Shown here in pieces: positions 24,324 to 35,280 of a stretch of DNA of 64,000 bases. Both the position numbers and the translations under genes were made by a program. Every line of letters starts with the position of its first letter. Within the stretch, counting starts at the first letter, position 1. The DNA is from Silene conica (taxonomy: Eukaryota > Streptophyta > Magnoliopsida > Caryophyllales > Caryophyllaceae), in contig CM055312.2 in NCBI GenBank assembly GCA_029255685.2, positions 69,392,792 through 69,456,791 on the forward strand. Reading direction: 5' to 3'. Under the pieces are notes generated by a model. That model did no database searches. It saw only the letters and a program-made list of their open reading frames with translations, and was not told the origin of the DNA.

Positions 24324-25286
24324 CAGAGAGCCTGATACGAAAATCGCAAATTTCAACCTTCAACAAAACTCAATCAATCGACACCAAAACTTGCACAACG
24401 ATTCATGTGAGGTTTAAACAACAATATCAAACACCAAATACTACCAATCTATCAGCAAGTAAGTCCCATAATAATCCTCAAAATGAATTTGACATGTATC
24501 CGTCGCAAAATGAGAAAAACTGAAAATATACTTAAAAGCATATAACAAACAATCCAAGCATGAATTCTTCACAACAACATCACCCTAAACATGTTACTAA
24601 GTCCTTTAACATTATATTTCGACAAAAATCAGAAACCAAACAAGAATCACAACAAATATGCTAATATACACATAAAGGCCGAGTTTCTCATTATCGTCAC
24701 CTCTCAAGCTAATCCGGCTAAAGATCTTCCTCGAGTATGAAGCTATCAATGTCCGGGTTGTCAAATCCTTCGCCTGAAAACACAGAAAACCGGTTTAAAA
24801 ACCCAAAAACGGAATTTGTACAAAACAGGCCAGATTTTCAAAATGGGGGAATGAGAAACCGAAGTGATAGATGACTTGGAAATCGAACGAGGATTCCGAA
24901 AATGTACTTACTTTTGCAATTTGAAGAATGGATGATGAAGAAAAGCTCAAAAGAAGTTCTTAGAAATGGAGGTTTATGAGAGGTTTGAGTTCACTGTAAA
25001 AATGAAATGTTGAGGATGAAGGATGTCGACATATTATTTAAGTAGGGTACAAGTGAGGTGTGCTTCCCGTATTAGAAGAACGGTTCGGATTATTAGAACG
25101 GATATTTGAGTCGAATATTTAAATGTTGTCAAGTTTGTATACGTCTTAAGGACTTGAGGTTCTTAAGACGGATCTTACTTTTTAAATTAAAATCTTTCGA
25201 AATACGCTATTAAATATTATTTATTACGTAAAATAATTAAAAACGCTTAAATTAGATTTTACGAAAATACGGGCTGTTACAGTTTT

Positions 25287-26778
25287 AAAAAGGCTGTATT
25301 GGAAGAATGGCAGACGGTGGACCGGCAGCCGGTCCTAGGCCGGCTGGTAGCCCCATTTCACTCTAAAACTTGTTTAACTTATGATCGTTTGTCCGATTTG
25401 TTTGAGACTTCTCCCGTGTGACTTGTATGTTGTTTGAGGTCCCCGGAGTTCGGGCGGCACTATATTGGGTTCGGGAATGGAATTGAGGATAGAGACCTTT
25501 CGGTCGGGCAACCGGAAGGGAAACCGGCTCTCCCTCGCCTTAGTTCCTGGGTCAATTAAGTGTTGACTAAAGGTTGAAAGTAAGTAAGATTAGGACTTAG
25601 TACTTGGTTGCAGTACATATCGGAATATGTCTGAGTTGGGACCGCTAGAGTACGATATGTACTAATGTTTGTTGCATGTCAAGCTATGTCTGAGTTGGAC
25701 CTCTAGTTTGACATGTGCGTGTATGTGTCGTGGTGGACATGTCTGAGTTGGGACCTCTGGACTGTCACGTGTATCGATGATGCGGTGGGAGATGTCTTAG
25801 TTGGGACCTCTTTCCCTCCGTGAGTTTGTTTAACCGTGGTGAATCGGGTCTGAGTTGGGATCCTGATTCACTACGAAGGGTAATGGCTATGGCTGAGTTC
25901 GGTCATTGAACCATAATTATCTGATTGGTATCCATTCGTGCCTGAGTTGGGGTTCACGGGTGAATGCTAGCTGACCTTGTGTACCAAGTCTACCTGAGTT
26001 GGGGTGTGGTTTGGGCACTGTTGTTTGTGTTTAGTTCTTTCCTGAGTTAGGGTTGGTTCTAGATACTGTTGTTTGCATCTGCTTGCCTGAGTTGGGGTAC
26101 GTTGTCAGATGTTGCTGAATGGATGTTTATCTAGAGTATTGTTTATCGTTTGAGTATTGTTCGTCCAAGGCATTGGACGGCTCTTATTCTGAGTTCGTAA
26201 ATGGTTTGAGAAGAAAGACCCCCCGGCCGGGCAACCGGAAGGGAGACCAGCTCTCACTTCAAATAGTTTCCGAAGTTAGTTAAGGGTCTTTGCATAAGTG
26301 ATGCATGTTGATTTGAGGGCTGATATATACGCTTCGCATGTTATGATGTTGGAGTATGATGGATGTTCTTATGTGTTAGGTGTTGCTAATAACAATAGGT
26401 AGCTAGGAGAACTCTAGTCACTCCCCACTGATTGTGGTGTACATGTTTTCATGTATGTAGGTACATGATGGCTATGGAGGGTTACTGAGGCTAGCGAGCG
26501 ATGATCCTATCATCAATGACATACACATTCATCGTTTTAGCTAGACCTAGAGTTTTGTTATACATTGAGTGCTTGTAGGGATATGCTATCCCAGGCTGTA
26601 TTTTTGTACGTTTGGTTTTGTACTTAGACTTATATATTTATCTATGTTTCGTTCTTTTCCGCATATATAGTTTTGTTTAATTCACCTCGTACCTTTCAAG
26701 CATGTTTAAGTTTTAATTCCGCGTAAACTTTGGCATGTTTGTATGTTTATATTTTCCGCTGCGACGAGGGGTTTTACA
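25287..26778 (+). repeat. Right part of the older plus-oriented LTR
   Basis: Continuation of 14465-14902 after the chromovirus. It ends GCGACGAGGGGTTTTACA, the inverse of the TGTAAAACCCCTCGC start of the chromovirus LTRs, so it is a related LTR in the opposite orientation. It contains a GC palindrome (about 25310-25347), bracket motifs at 25492-25533 and 26216-26255, a hairpin array between them, and the conserved tail around CTAGTCACTCCCCACTGATT (26413-26432), which matches the inverse of 15258-15277. No internal region or second LTR is present, so it is a solo LTR or fragment. Confidence 0.8.
25613..26110. repeat. Diverged hairpin array of the older LTR
   Basis: About nine or ten units share the core CTGAGTTGGG, often within ATGTCTGAGTTGGGACCTCT, again with unit-specific paired arms: GTACATATCG/CGATATGTAC (10 of 10), CATGTCAA/TTGACATG (8 of 8), CGGTGGGA/TCCCTCCG (7 of 8), GTGAATCGGG/CCTGATTCAC (9 of 10). 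The later units pair less well. In inverse orientation the core resembles that of the chromovirus array, so the two arrays share ancestry while their arms do not. Confidence 0.85.
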
Positions 26779-27110
26779 AAGAATACCTTTCAGGATAGAG
26801 TAAAATTGATATTTGCTAGTAATTGACCATATATTTTGACTTTTAAGAACGATAATTTTTTTATCATTTTGCATATAGTCTTTCATAACCATTACTAAGT
26901 ATACAAAACCCAGTGCAAAAAAAGAGTCTGATTTGAACACTCCACGTTCTTAATATTACTTTGATTTTTGTATCAAATAACAAATATCATTTTCGGCCAA
27001 TTATTCGTTTGCCTATATCTAACATATTTTTACAAAGAATAAAAATGCAAACTAATGATGTGGACAAAAAGAGAGACTATGTAACAATTACAAAAATATT
27101 CAATATTACA
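26779..27110 (+). repeat. Left copy of a 330-bp direct duplication
   Basis: From AATACCTTTCAGGATAGAG onward this matches 30330-30850 at high identity, apart from the MITE inserted in the right copy. It begins directly after the end of the older LTR. No coding potential is visible. Confidence 0.85.
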
Positions 27111-29800
27111 GAGTATTTTCTACTAGAGGATTTTGGTACTAGTGTTTCGATTACTAATTGTGTTTTACAGGATTGTATGGTTGAATTATTATGCTATTAA
27201 TTTGTTGTAATACATGAAATTAAGTACATGTCGACTAAATTTCGTGATGATCCGATCCAAAGTCATAAAATAAATTAAATTCCTCTCTTTGGCGACTGAT
27301 TTTTTTAGTTTTGATTTTGGCACAAAAACCATAAAGAGGATATGAGACAATTGGTTATGCAGATGATCAAATTGGCCTTCAAAAACATACCTAATATGGA
27401 GAGGTAAACAAGTTATTAAGATAACATAAATGGAATAAGTAAAAAAGGACCGAGGCGGATGAACTCCGTATATAGCTTAAGTAATTATGAAACTACGTAA
27501 TTCATAATTATATTTTTGAGCACCTATTACTCCGCTTGATCATATTACTGAACAATTAGAAAACTAAATCAAACACCAATTGAAATCAAAATAATGTGCA
27601 TATAAAAAATAAAATAAAGAAGTAATACATAAAGTCGATTGTATATGTACATGCAGTTATATACTAAAGATCTTGGTATTGCATTTTGTATATAGAATTT
27701 TTGTAGCATGCATATTGTCCAATCAACCGAAGATGAACGATCAAGTATAAATAATCACAAACTGGAAATTGAGGACCTAATCTGAACATTGTGAATTGAA
27801 ATTTGTTAAAATAGCTAGAGTGTGTAGTAAATGCAAAAATATAAATTGCAAATGACAAATTTGTAATAGATCCAATAAAACTAAGGGTTAAATCATCGAT
27901 GATCATTAGGATTTTATCCGCAAATTTAATTGCTGAAGAAATTTTTTTTTTTATTTATTTCGCAAAATATTTGAACTCATTGAATAAAACACTATTCCCT
28001 TTATAATAAACAAACGCACACGAAAATGGAAATCATCATCTCTTTCATCCCAGTATCACACCATACGTGTAAAATGGGTAAAATAATATCAAATATATAT
28101 GGACATAACAACGGGATCTAATCACGTAGGCATTATGTTCTTTTTTTGGTATCCATCGATTTGACCGTATTTAACTACGTAAGACAAATATTTCGTTTTA
28201 AACAAGATTGTTTTTTCGGAGACGGGAAAGTGGAATATTTAACAACCCATAAGTTGCAAACGTGAGTCGCAATATTTGTAGAAAAGGTAGTAAACAATAA
28301 TATTCCTATTATATTAAATTATCAATCTAGAATACAAGATATAAAATCGCAATTAAGCTCATTACTTCATATTATCCCATTTTTTAGCATTCATTGAGTT
28401 CCCTGAATCATGGATAATATCATAGATTCAGAATTCATGATATTATCCTAATACTAATTAAGTACAATCTTAGTAAAGGAGTACAACCAATATAAATATG
28501 CTCAATTGATAGGCTCATTCTACCAAGTAATTCAAAACTAGCATTCAAATAAATTTTCAACTAGCTTAAAATCTCTAATTTGTTTTATAAATAGCTGCTT
28601 CTTACGCACTCGACAACTTCAAGCCGACCGTTTTTTTCCCTATGGTTCCCCTTCCCTCTAAGGTAACATGCGCGAATAATCTTAGGCATTTTGACAAAAA
28701 TATAGAAGGAAAATTACAAAATAAATTGTTGGTTAATACGACATTGATGGAGGCATTTTGGCTCAATAATTTTTCTAACTTTATTTAAACTAACTCTATT
28801 TAAAAATTTGAAAAAAGTGAATAGATGAAGGAAAGGAAATGACTAGTTCTTAGTAACAACCAAAAAGGCACCTTCACCATTCAACAAGCTCGACCCGTCC
28901 AAAGGTTCCTATATATTATTGTTCGTGTATGATATTTGATGATGGTCAGTCATGCATGATGGTATTTCATTATCCGTATTATTATTATTTTATGTATGGT
29001 TTAATCTAATTAAAACATTACATTTTCCTTAAACTTAATAATCAATATGTTTTCCATCATATATGCCTAAATCAATTTCTTACACTAACAAATAGTCGAA
29101 AGATACGCAGATCACCAAAGATGAGGATAATGTTGCAGTCCCTGTGTAAAATAAAGTCTTATTAAATGTAGGCCATAATATTTTTGAAGTTTATTCCCTT
29201 TTAGTTCAACTAATGTGGGCGTTTAATGATATATTTCGCCCTATTACTGATAATAAAATAAATTGAGTTGGCCAATATATTCAAGAATTTGTGTTCTTCA
29301 TTTCACTTTTGTACTAAGGTATGAAACTTATGAAGTCCTCTCCAAACAACTTATAAGCTGAGATACGCGATGCCTATTTCCATTTCTTTGAAATTTTACC
29401 ATCCAATAATTCTGGAAACTTATAAAATCTATGCTTTGATATTCACAACACTAATTAGAACTAGGAATTGACATGAAATAAAACATGAGAGCAACAATCA
29501 TATTTCTTGCATAAAACATAATCATAATCATAATAATACTAATGCGCACACACTTGTGAACTATGGACCCTCGTGTCGTTCTATGAAATTCTTTGATGCC
29601 TTAAAATGTAATTACACTTATCAAATATATAAGTTTTCGTATTACCTTGACGTGGATGACCGAACCAAATATATATACACCATACATGCCAAATACAAAC
29701 TTCATACACTTTTACTCGATTACCTTGATGTGGGGGATTTGGTGGGGAGGTCAAATTAGTATTCGGAAGTTTACAAGGTTGCCATAGCAACATGTAATAA
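27111..29800. other. AT-rich intergenic DNA, no gene recognised
   Basis: Short open frames only, none with a recognisable domain. A perfect 12-bp inverted repeat, GGATAATATCAT at 28412-28423 and ATGATATTATCC at 28437-28448, could form a hairpin with a 13-base loop. A phrase ATTACCTTGAYGTGG recurs at about 29641 and 29720. Confidence 0.6.
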
Positions 29801-29809
29801 ACTTAAATT

Positions 29810-30035
29810 TTGAGTCAGTCACTCGTCTGACTGTATAATTCACTAGAACGAGTGGACCTATGAAACCTTCTTCCAGCTTCCACTCGACTGAGTAAGATAG
29901 TCACTCAAACGAGTGGAAGTCACTCAGCCGAGTGTATAGCTCACCCGAACAAGTAGAACTAGAGAACCTCTTGTCAGTCTCCACTTAACTGATCATGGGT
30001 CACTCGACCGAGTGAAACTTTCACTGGGTCGAGTG
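29810..30035. repeat. Minisatellite of CACTCGACCGAGTG palindromes
   Basis: Roughly nine units about 20-35 bp apart built on CACTCGNNCGAGTG: for example CACTAGAACGAGTG, CACTCGACTGAGTA, CACTCAAACGAGTG, CACTCAGCCGAGTG, CACTCGACCGAGTG and CACTGGGTCGAGTG. The linkers are unrelated to the 638-826 array, but the palindrome is similar in kind. Confidence 0.82.
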
Positions 30036-30329
30036 CTATTTGTGGCAAATATACGAAAATCCGCGTGAGTGTCAACTTCTGCAATATAATGGTAATGTAA
30101 ACGACTGATATACGTAGTTCTTAAAACTTTTGGACATAAAGAAAAAGTTCGAAACACCGAAATTCATTTACATGAGAAACAACAATAACAATAATTTAGT
30201 TTAAGTTTTCAACCCAACATAGCACTAAATTCAACTCTCTAGCTAATACACGTCTTCAACCCCACATAGCAAATTCTAAGCTTCCTATATAGTATCAGCA
30301 TTCGCAACGAAAATGTCACAAGCAACAAA

Positions 30330-30875
30330 AATACCTTTCAGGATAGAGTAAAATTGATCTTTGCTAGTAATTAACCATATATTTTCACTTTTAAGAACGA
30401 TAATTTTTTATCATTTTGCATATAGTCTTTCATAGCCATTACTAAGTATACAAAACCCAGTGCAAAAGAAGAGTCTGATTCCAACACTCCACGTTCTTAA
30501 TATTACTTTGATTTTTGTATCAAATAACAAATACTCCCTCCTATTCTATATATTCTTCCCCTTTCATTTTTGCCCCAAAAATAAGGGATATGATTTGGAC
30601 CACACAAAACACAATGGCCCACCTACCATTGAATTTAGACCACACAAATCCTTCCAAAAAAGGAAATAGGGAAGAGAACCCGAATAACCGAATAAGGAAA
30701 TAGGGAAGAACATATGGAATAGGAGGGAGTATCATTTTCGGCCCAATTATTTGTTTGCCTATATCTAACATATTTTTACAAAGAATAAAAATGCAAACTA
30801 ATGATTTGGACAAAAAGAGAGACTATGTAACAATTACAGAAATAATCACTATTATATCTTACATATTATCTGTTA
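30330..30875 (+). repeat. Right copy of the 330-bp direct duplication, with a MITE inside
   Basis: Matches 26783-27110, starting at ATACCTTTCAGGATAGAG. Similarity is broken exactly at the MITE (30534-30729) and resumes with TCATTTTCGG. It runs into an LTR fragment at about 30876. Confidence 0.85.
30534..30729. mobile_element. Stowaway-like MITE
   Basis: The 196-bp element starts CTCCCTCCTATTC and ends GAATAGGAGGGAG with imperfect inverted repeats of about 28 bp, flanked by TA on both sides (30532-30533, 30730-30731). The other copy of the duplication reads straight through one TA at this site (near 26982), which shows the empty target directly. Confidence 0.93.
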
Positions 30876-31143
30876 ACTAACTCATTTAACATATATGAGC
30901 CTCAACCTAAACAAGACAACGCTTAAGCTAGTTTATAGAAGATACTTTGAAGCGGGAGCCGGTTTTTCTTCCGATTGCCCGGCCGGGGGGGTCTTCCTCC
31001 TTAACTTAGCTTCTAAATACGGCTACCGCTTGGTCTTTAAGTCTACCCATCTCTCATTCATTATTTCAGGTCAAATTCATATTTAAGTTGGGGTACACGT
31101 GCGTGCGTCGGGAGCATTACTGCTCCGAGCCTCTGATACCAAC
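30876..31143 (-). mobile_element. Rearranged Gypsy remnant: LTR fragment joined to leader and PBS
   Basis: 30876-31027 duplicates the LTR segment at 32925-33070, including the bracket motif (30954-30994). From about 31033 the sequence instead matches the leader of the chromovirus (compare 22325-22425: TCTACCCATCTCTCATTCAT), ending in GCCTCTGATACCA, a tRNA-Met primer-binding site on the minus strand next to the LTR at 31144. Gag-pol is missing, so an internal deletion joined one LTR to the leader. Confidence 0.75.
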
Positions 31144-31151
31144 TGTGACAC

Positions 31152-31781
31152 TGTAACAACCCGACCCGCCACGGTCGTAACACACCCCCAATAAGATGAG
31201 AGGTATGCCTTTAGACCTACTATTTATCCTTACTTAAGCCCAAAAGCACAAGATCTTGTTACTAAGTGGTGGGTGGAAGTTATTATAAACATATCACAAG
31301 CCTGACATTCTACTGATGTGGGACAAGTTTCCACAGAATCTCATATTTTCCCCATGTGGGACAACCTTCCTCTCATACTCTTGGAGTCTTACAAACTCCC
31401 CTACTTAAAGAACACAACGTCCTAGTTGTGCCTCAAACTTGACCGTAGCCAAGCCCAGAATCCTCCCCCGTTGGGTGGGTGACCTGGTTACTCCCGACCA
31501 CAGCGTCACCACACGGTCGCAGGGTCACTCTGATACCATTTGTAACAACCCGATCTGGCACTGTCGTAACACAAACTCAATAAGATGGGTGTGCACTTTT
31601 GGGCCCGTTATTTGTCCTCACTTAACCCCAAAAGTACAAGATCATGTTACTAAGTGGTGGGTGAAAGCTATAATAAACATATCACAAGCCTCACATTCTA
31701 CCGATGTGGGACAAATTTCCACACAATCTCATATTTTTCCCATGTGGGACAACTTTCCTCTCATACTCTTGGAGTGTTACA
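31152..31781 (-). mobile_element. TRIM (miniature LTR retrotransposon)
   Basis: 630 bp with LTRs of 242 bp (31152-31393) and 241 bp (31541-31781), both TGTAACAACCC...TTACA. The 147-bp interior has a purine tract beside the left LTR (minus strand TAGGGGAGTT) and a tRNA-Met-like primer site beside the right LTR (CTCTGATACCA, 31528-31538), so it lies on the minus strand. The flanks GACAC (31147-31151) and TACAC (31782-31786) fit a 5-bp target duplication with one mutation. It has no coding sequence, as is usual for TRIMs, which depend on proteins from other elements. Confidence 0.87.
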
Positions 31782-32404
31782 TACACCCCGCGATAAAACA
31801 TAAAGGTAAACAAGTAATTTGCAGTGGAAATACGGAACTTTTAAAAAAACTTTTCGACATATTTAATAAAACTTAATCGTGGAATATAAAAACAACATGC
31901 GGAAGACCAAAAATACTAAGAAAGTATAACTTATACAAGGTAATTTAAATAATCGAGGGATAAGGTATCCCATGACAGCAATATGATTTAAATATAAACT
32001 AATCATAAAGGGGTAATTGTTGAATAATCAGCAATGCTCGCTAACCACACATCTTCCCCAAACAACACCAACTTACATACATGAAACATGCACGCCACAG
32101 TCAGTGGGGAGTAACTCAAGGTTCTCCCGGCCACTTTTTGTCAGAAAACACATAAACGGTAATACAACACAACATATACATATGAACGTGCAGATAATTT
32201 AAGAAGCAATCATACATGCATTCCCAGATATGACTAACATGATCAAAGCATGAACGATAAGTCAAAACATGTGAAAACGGCATGAATCAACATGTGAAAC
32301 AGAATTAAAATCAATATATGAACTAATATCAAAATGGGTAATCAACCAAGTGATTGACTTAGCGGCCAACAACTAGGTGGCATGTCCAATCACACAAACA
32401 ACAA

Positions 32405-32935
32405 CCAATAGAATAGAATGAACGCCGTCATGGAACATAACCGTTACCACTGACCACTAGATCGCATAACCACGACACTAGCTACCGGAGCGCATAACCA
32501 CGACATCGATTCTATGTATAGAGCATAACCGCAAACTATATGCCTAAGACCTGGCCAGACCTCTCGATGTAATAACCTACACCGAACGACACACGGGGAC
32601 CGGGCCGCATAACCACAAACACCGACCAATCCCAAACATAGATAAATTTCCCATAACTTGGGTGACATTAGTTCATTACAATGATACACAAATGTATCAC
32701 CGTTATCTATTCACAAACAAGGCAACATAACCGGTACTGACACAATTTAGAATGACATAACCGCCATCCAAACACAAGCAAGGCAACATAACCGTTACCG
32801 ACTCAACTCAAGATAACATAACCGGTATCAAATCACAAGCAAGGCAACATAACCGTTACCCGACTCAACTCAAGATAACATAACCGTTATCAATACAACT
32901 CAAGCTAACATAACCGTTAACTAACGCATTTAACA
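32405..32935. repeat. CATAACC hairpin array
   Basis: About a dozen units with the core CATAACC. In the best, the flanks pair: GATAAC-ATAACC-GTTATC (32873-32890), TAAC-ATAACC-GTTA (32908-32921), ATGAC-ATAACC-GCCAT (near 32752), and near-pairs such as GGCAAC-ATAACC-GTTACC. Leftward units (32450-32600) pair poorly. Its place in the LTR, left of the bracket motif, matches that of the chromovirus array. Confidence 0.7.
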
Positions 32936-33417
32936 TATATGAGCCTCAACCCAAACAAGACAACGCTTAAGCTAGTTTCTAGAAGATACTTTGAAGCGGG
33001 AGCTGGTTTCCCTTCCGGTTGCCCGGCCGGGGGGTCTTCCTCTTCAACTTAGCTTCTAAATACGGCTTAAACATTCATTCATACAACCACAACGGAATCA
33101 CCCAAGCATTTGACTCACATGAGCAATAAAATAACGAGAATTCATTTGACAAGTCTCATTCTACAAGTTTACATTTCATTCGGAAATAAAATAAGCTAGA
33201 ATTTAGTGACAAGTCTAATATCGTAAGCATGTGAGTTAAACAATAAAAGATGGACGGAATTCAACGCACGAATCATACATGATATATTACTTCCTAACAC
33301 AAGTTTTGTAATGATTTAACATACTCAAACAATGACCGAACAAGCGGCAAAACAATGCCCAAACAGCCCCCAAAAACAGCCTACAAACCCGCCCAAACCA
33401 GTCCCAAACGCAGCCTG

Positions 33418-33510
33418 TCATGGCTGGCCGCAGGCTGCGCAAGGCTCGGCTGCAGGCCTGCGTGCGCGGTTCTCACGGGCAGTAGCCTGGCTGTGCACGG
33501 CAGCGCCAAT
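33418..33510. repeat. GC-rich palindromic segment of the 31144-34590 LTR
   Basis: A GC island with nested dyads (GGCTGGCCGCAGGCTGCGC, GGCTGCAGGCCTGCGTGCG) in AT-rich DNA. It occupies the same relative slot, right of the bracket motif, as the GC palindrome array of the chromovirus LTR, but with a single unit and a different sequence. Confidence 0.6.
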
Positions 33511-34590
33511 CCCCGTCCTATCTTTCGTACAACGACTCGAAGGCTAAATGCATACGTAATATGCATGATATAAGCAGCACAACAACCCAACAATAACGCA
33601 TATATAGCAATATACAATGTAAATAAACGATTGTAAGCATGATTAACAACCTTGAACATGGATTAAAATCAATCGGAAATCACACTATTGATAAGAACGA
33701 ACTAAGCATGTGACGTATACTAATTTACTCATTAACCACAACCAAAATCCTCATTTATTACTACTAATCAACATGAAATTCATTTAATTCAATTGAATAA
33801 TGAATAACTCCACATAATCCATCAAAATTTCAGAAATTAAAACAATAATCAAACCACACAATCGATTTTTGACTTAAAGTCGAGTAACCTCTCAAAGTTA
33901 CCTTTAAAGCTCTTCAAATTTTCAAGGAAACTCGTCAATGAAGTCCAAGCATCCATCCTCACCCAATAACATCAAGAAAACGAATCAAAAACGAAACCCT
34001 AGAAAGACGGATTTTCAGAAAACTCAACAAGACAAGATTTTGTTTACATCAAAAGAAGGAGGAGAAGGAGAGGAGAACTTACATGTAAAGAACATGGAAT
34101 TTGAGCAAGAAACGAAGGAGCTATGGTCGGATTTGTGTTCTCAGAAAATCACCAACAATGGGGATTTAGGGTTTTCTTTGTTTGAAGGAGATGAAGGAAT
34201 GAATTGTGTTTTTGATGAGGAAAACACAACATAAGGGTATAAAGGAGGTTTGAGTCGGAAATGACTCGGAATTCATTTAATGAGTCGGGATGACTCGGAT
34301 TTGGCTGACTAAGACGGAAATGATATCTTAAAACTATTATGACTCGAGATAGAATAAATTATACAAATAAACCACAATTCATGAAATTATTCGATATACT
34401 TGTTATTCTCGAAAATCAAAGCCGAAACTTAAAAATTTAAAACTTGAAATGTCGTTTAAAATTAATATGCTTATAAATGAAATATTCATATTATTAAAAT
34501 ATGTTTACATAATTCCATGAAATATAATTTATTCTCGAAATTAAATTAAATTCTTTAAAAATTATAAGGCGAAAATAACGGGGTGTTACA

Positions 34591-35280
34591 ATGATGGTCA
34601 AATGTTAGAGTTAGAAGCTTGTAAAATAAGATAACAACGTTATTTGTTTTACCATTTTTTATCATTTATATTTTCGTTGTCTAATAATGTTTTTTGTTCA
34701 CCTTTTTATTTTATTCTTTTAGTATTGATAGACTATGTGGATTATTGTGAAAATTCTGCATTTTCATATTATATTATTTATGCAACATAAATGAAATTGA
34801 GGATGATGGTTCATTGTAATTTTGTATTGATTATTCGATGAAATTTTATTAACAAAGTTGGTTTTCATAAATTAATTCCATATTTTTGTGGTGAGTCCTA
34901 CATTTATTTAAAAAGTAAAGAAAATAAATATGATAACGTGGACGTATAAAATTATACGAAATGTTCTTGTATTAATATAAATAAGATAGGAGTATAGGAT
35001 AATTCAAAGGTTTTCTAAATGGCCTTCCCTTTTTTTTTTTGGTTCCTTCCCCTCTTATAATTTTCATTTTTGAAAACGTGATGACCAGTATGATGATAAA
35101 TATGAAAAACTATGTGGACAAATAGTAGCCAGCTGGATTAAAATGGAGGGATAAAGTCCTACACTTATACACCACCATTCATCAATAATGTGGCCCAAGT
35201 AAAACCCATTTTCCTTTCATTCTAGATTCAAGCAACTAACTAACAACCTAACAAACCACCATAATATTCGAATCGCATCG
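34591..35280 (+). other. AT-rich upstream region of the cold-shock gene
   Basis: No coding potential. It lies between the Gypsy LTR end and the start codon of the host gene, so the gene's promoter is probably here. Possible TATA-like sites are CTTATAATTTT near 35054 and CTTATACACC near 35164; the sequence does not decide between them. The last 100 bases are A/C-rich and lack upstream ATGs, as plant 5' UTRs often do. Confidence 0.45.

Larger units (their letters stand above)
14903..25281 (-). mobile_element. Nearly intact Ty3/Gypsy chromovirus (Tekay-like)
   Basis: A 10379-bp element on the minus strand with two colinear 2856-bp LTRs, TG...CA ends and a perfect target duplication GTTTT (14898-14902 and 25282-25286). 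Inside are a tRNA-Met primer-binding site next to the right LTR, gag-pol (17826-22260), and a polypurine tract next to the left LTR. Reading the two LTRs side by side I noted roughly 15 substitutions and no indel, so the insertion looks recent. It landed inside an older LTR that lies in the opposite orientation and carries related repeat modules. Confidence 0.96.
22426..25281 (-). repeat. Right (5') LTR of the chromovirus
   Basis: Colinear copy of 14903-17758 at a constant offset of 7523. It contains the same bracket motifs (22958-22998, 23748-23788), hairpin array and GC palindrome array. As the 5' LTR it holds the promoter; the TATA-like CTTAAATAAT (minus) lies near 25030-25039. Confidence 0.95.
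31144..34590 (-). repeat. Gypsy-type LTR, interrupted by a TRIM
   Basis: It starts TGTGACAC (31144-31151), is interrupted by the TRIM, resumes ACACCCCGCGATAAAAC at 31783, and ends CGGGGTGTTACA at 34590. Without the insertion it is about 2.8 kb, like the chromovirus LTR. It shares the leader-side text (CAGTCAGTGGGGAGTAACT near 32100, compare 15255), the bracket motif at 32998-33037 and a minus-strand TATA-like CTTTATACCC near 34237-34246. The open frame at 33938-34234 lies in this LTR and has no domain. Confidence 0.8.

Noticed and set aside
33938..34234. 98-aa frame near the end of the Gypsy LTR
   Set aside because: Located in an LTR, antisense to the inferred element orientation, and without homology I can recognise.
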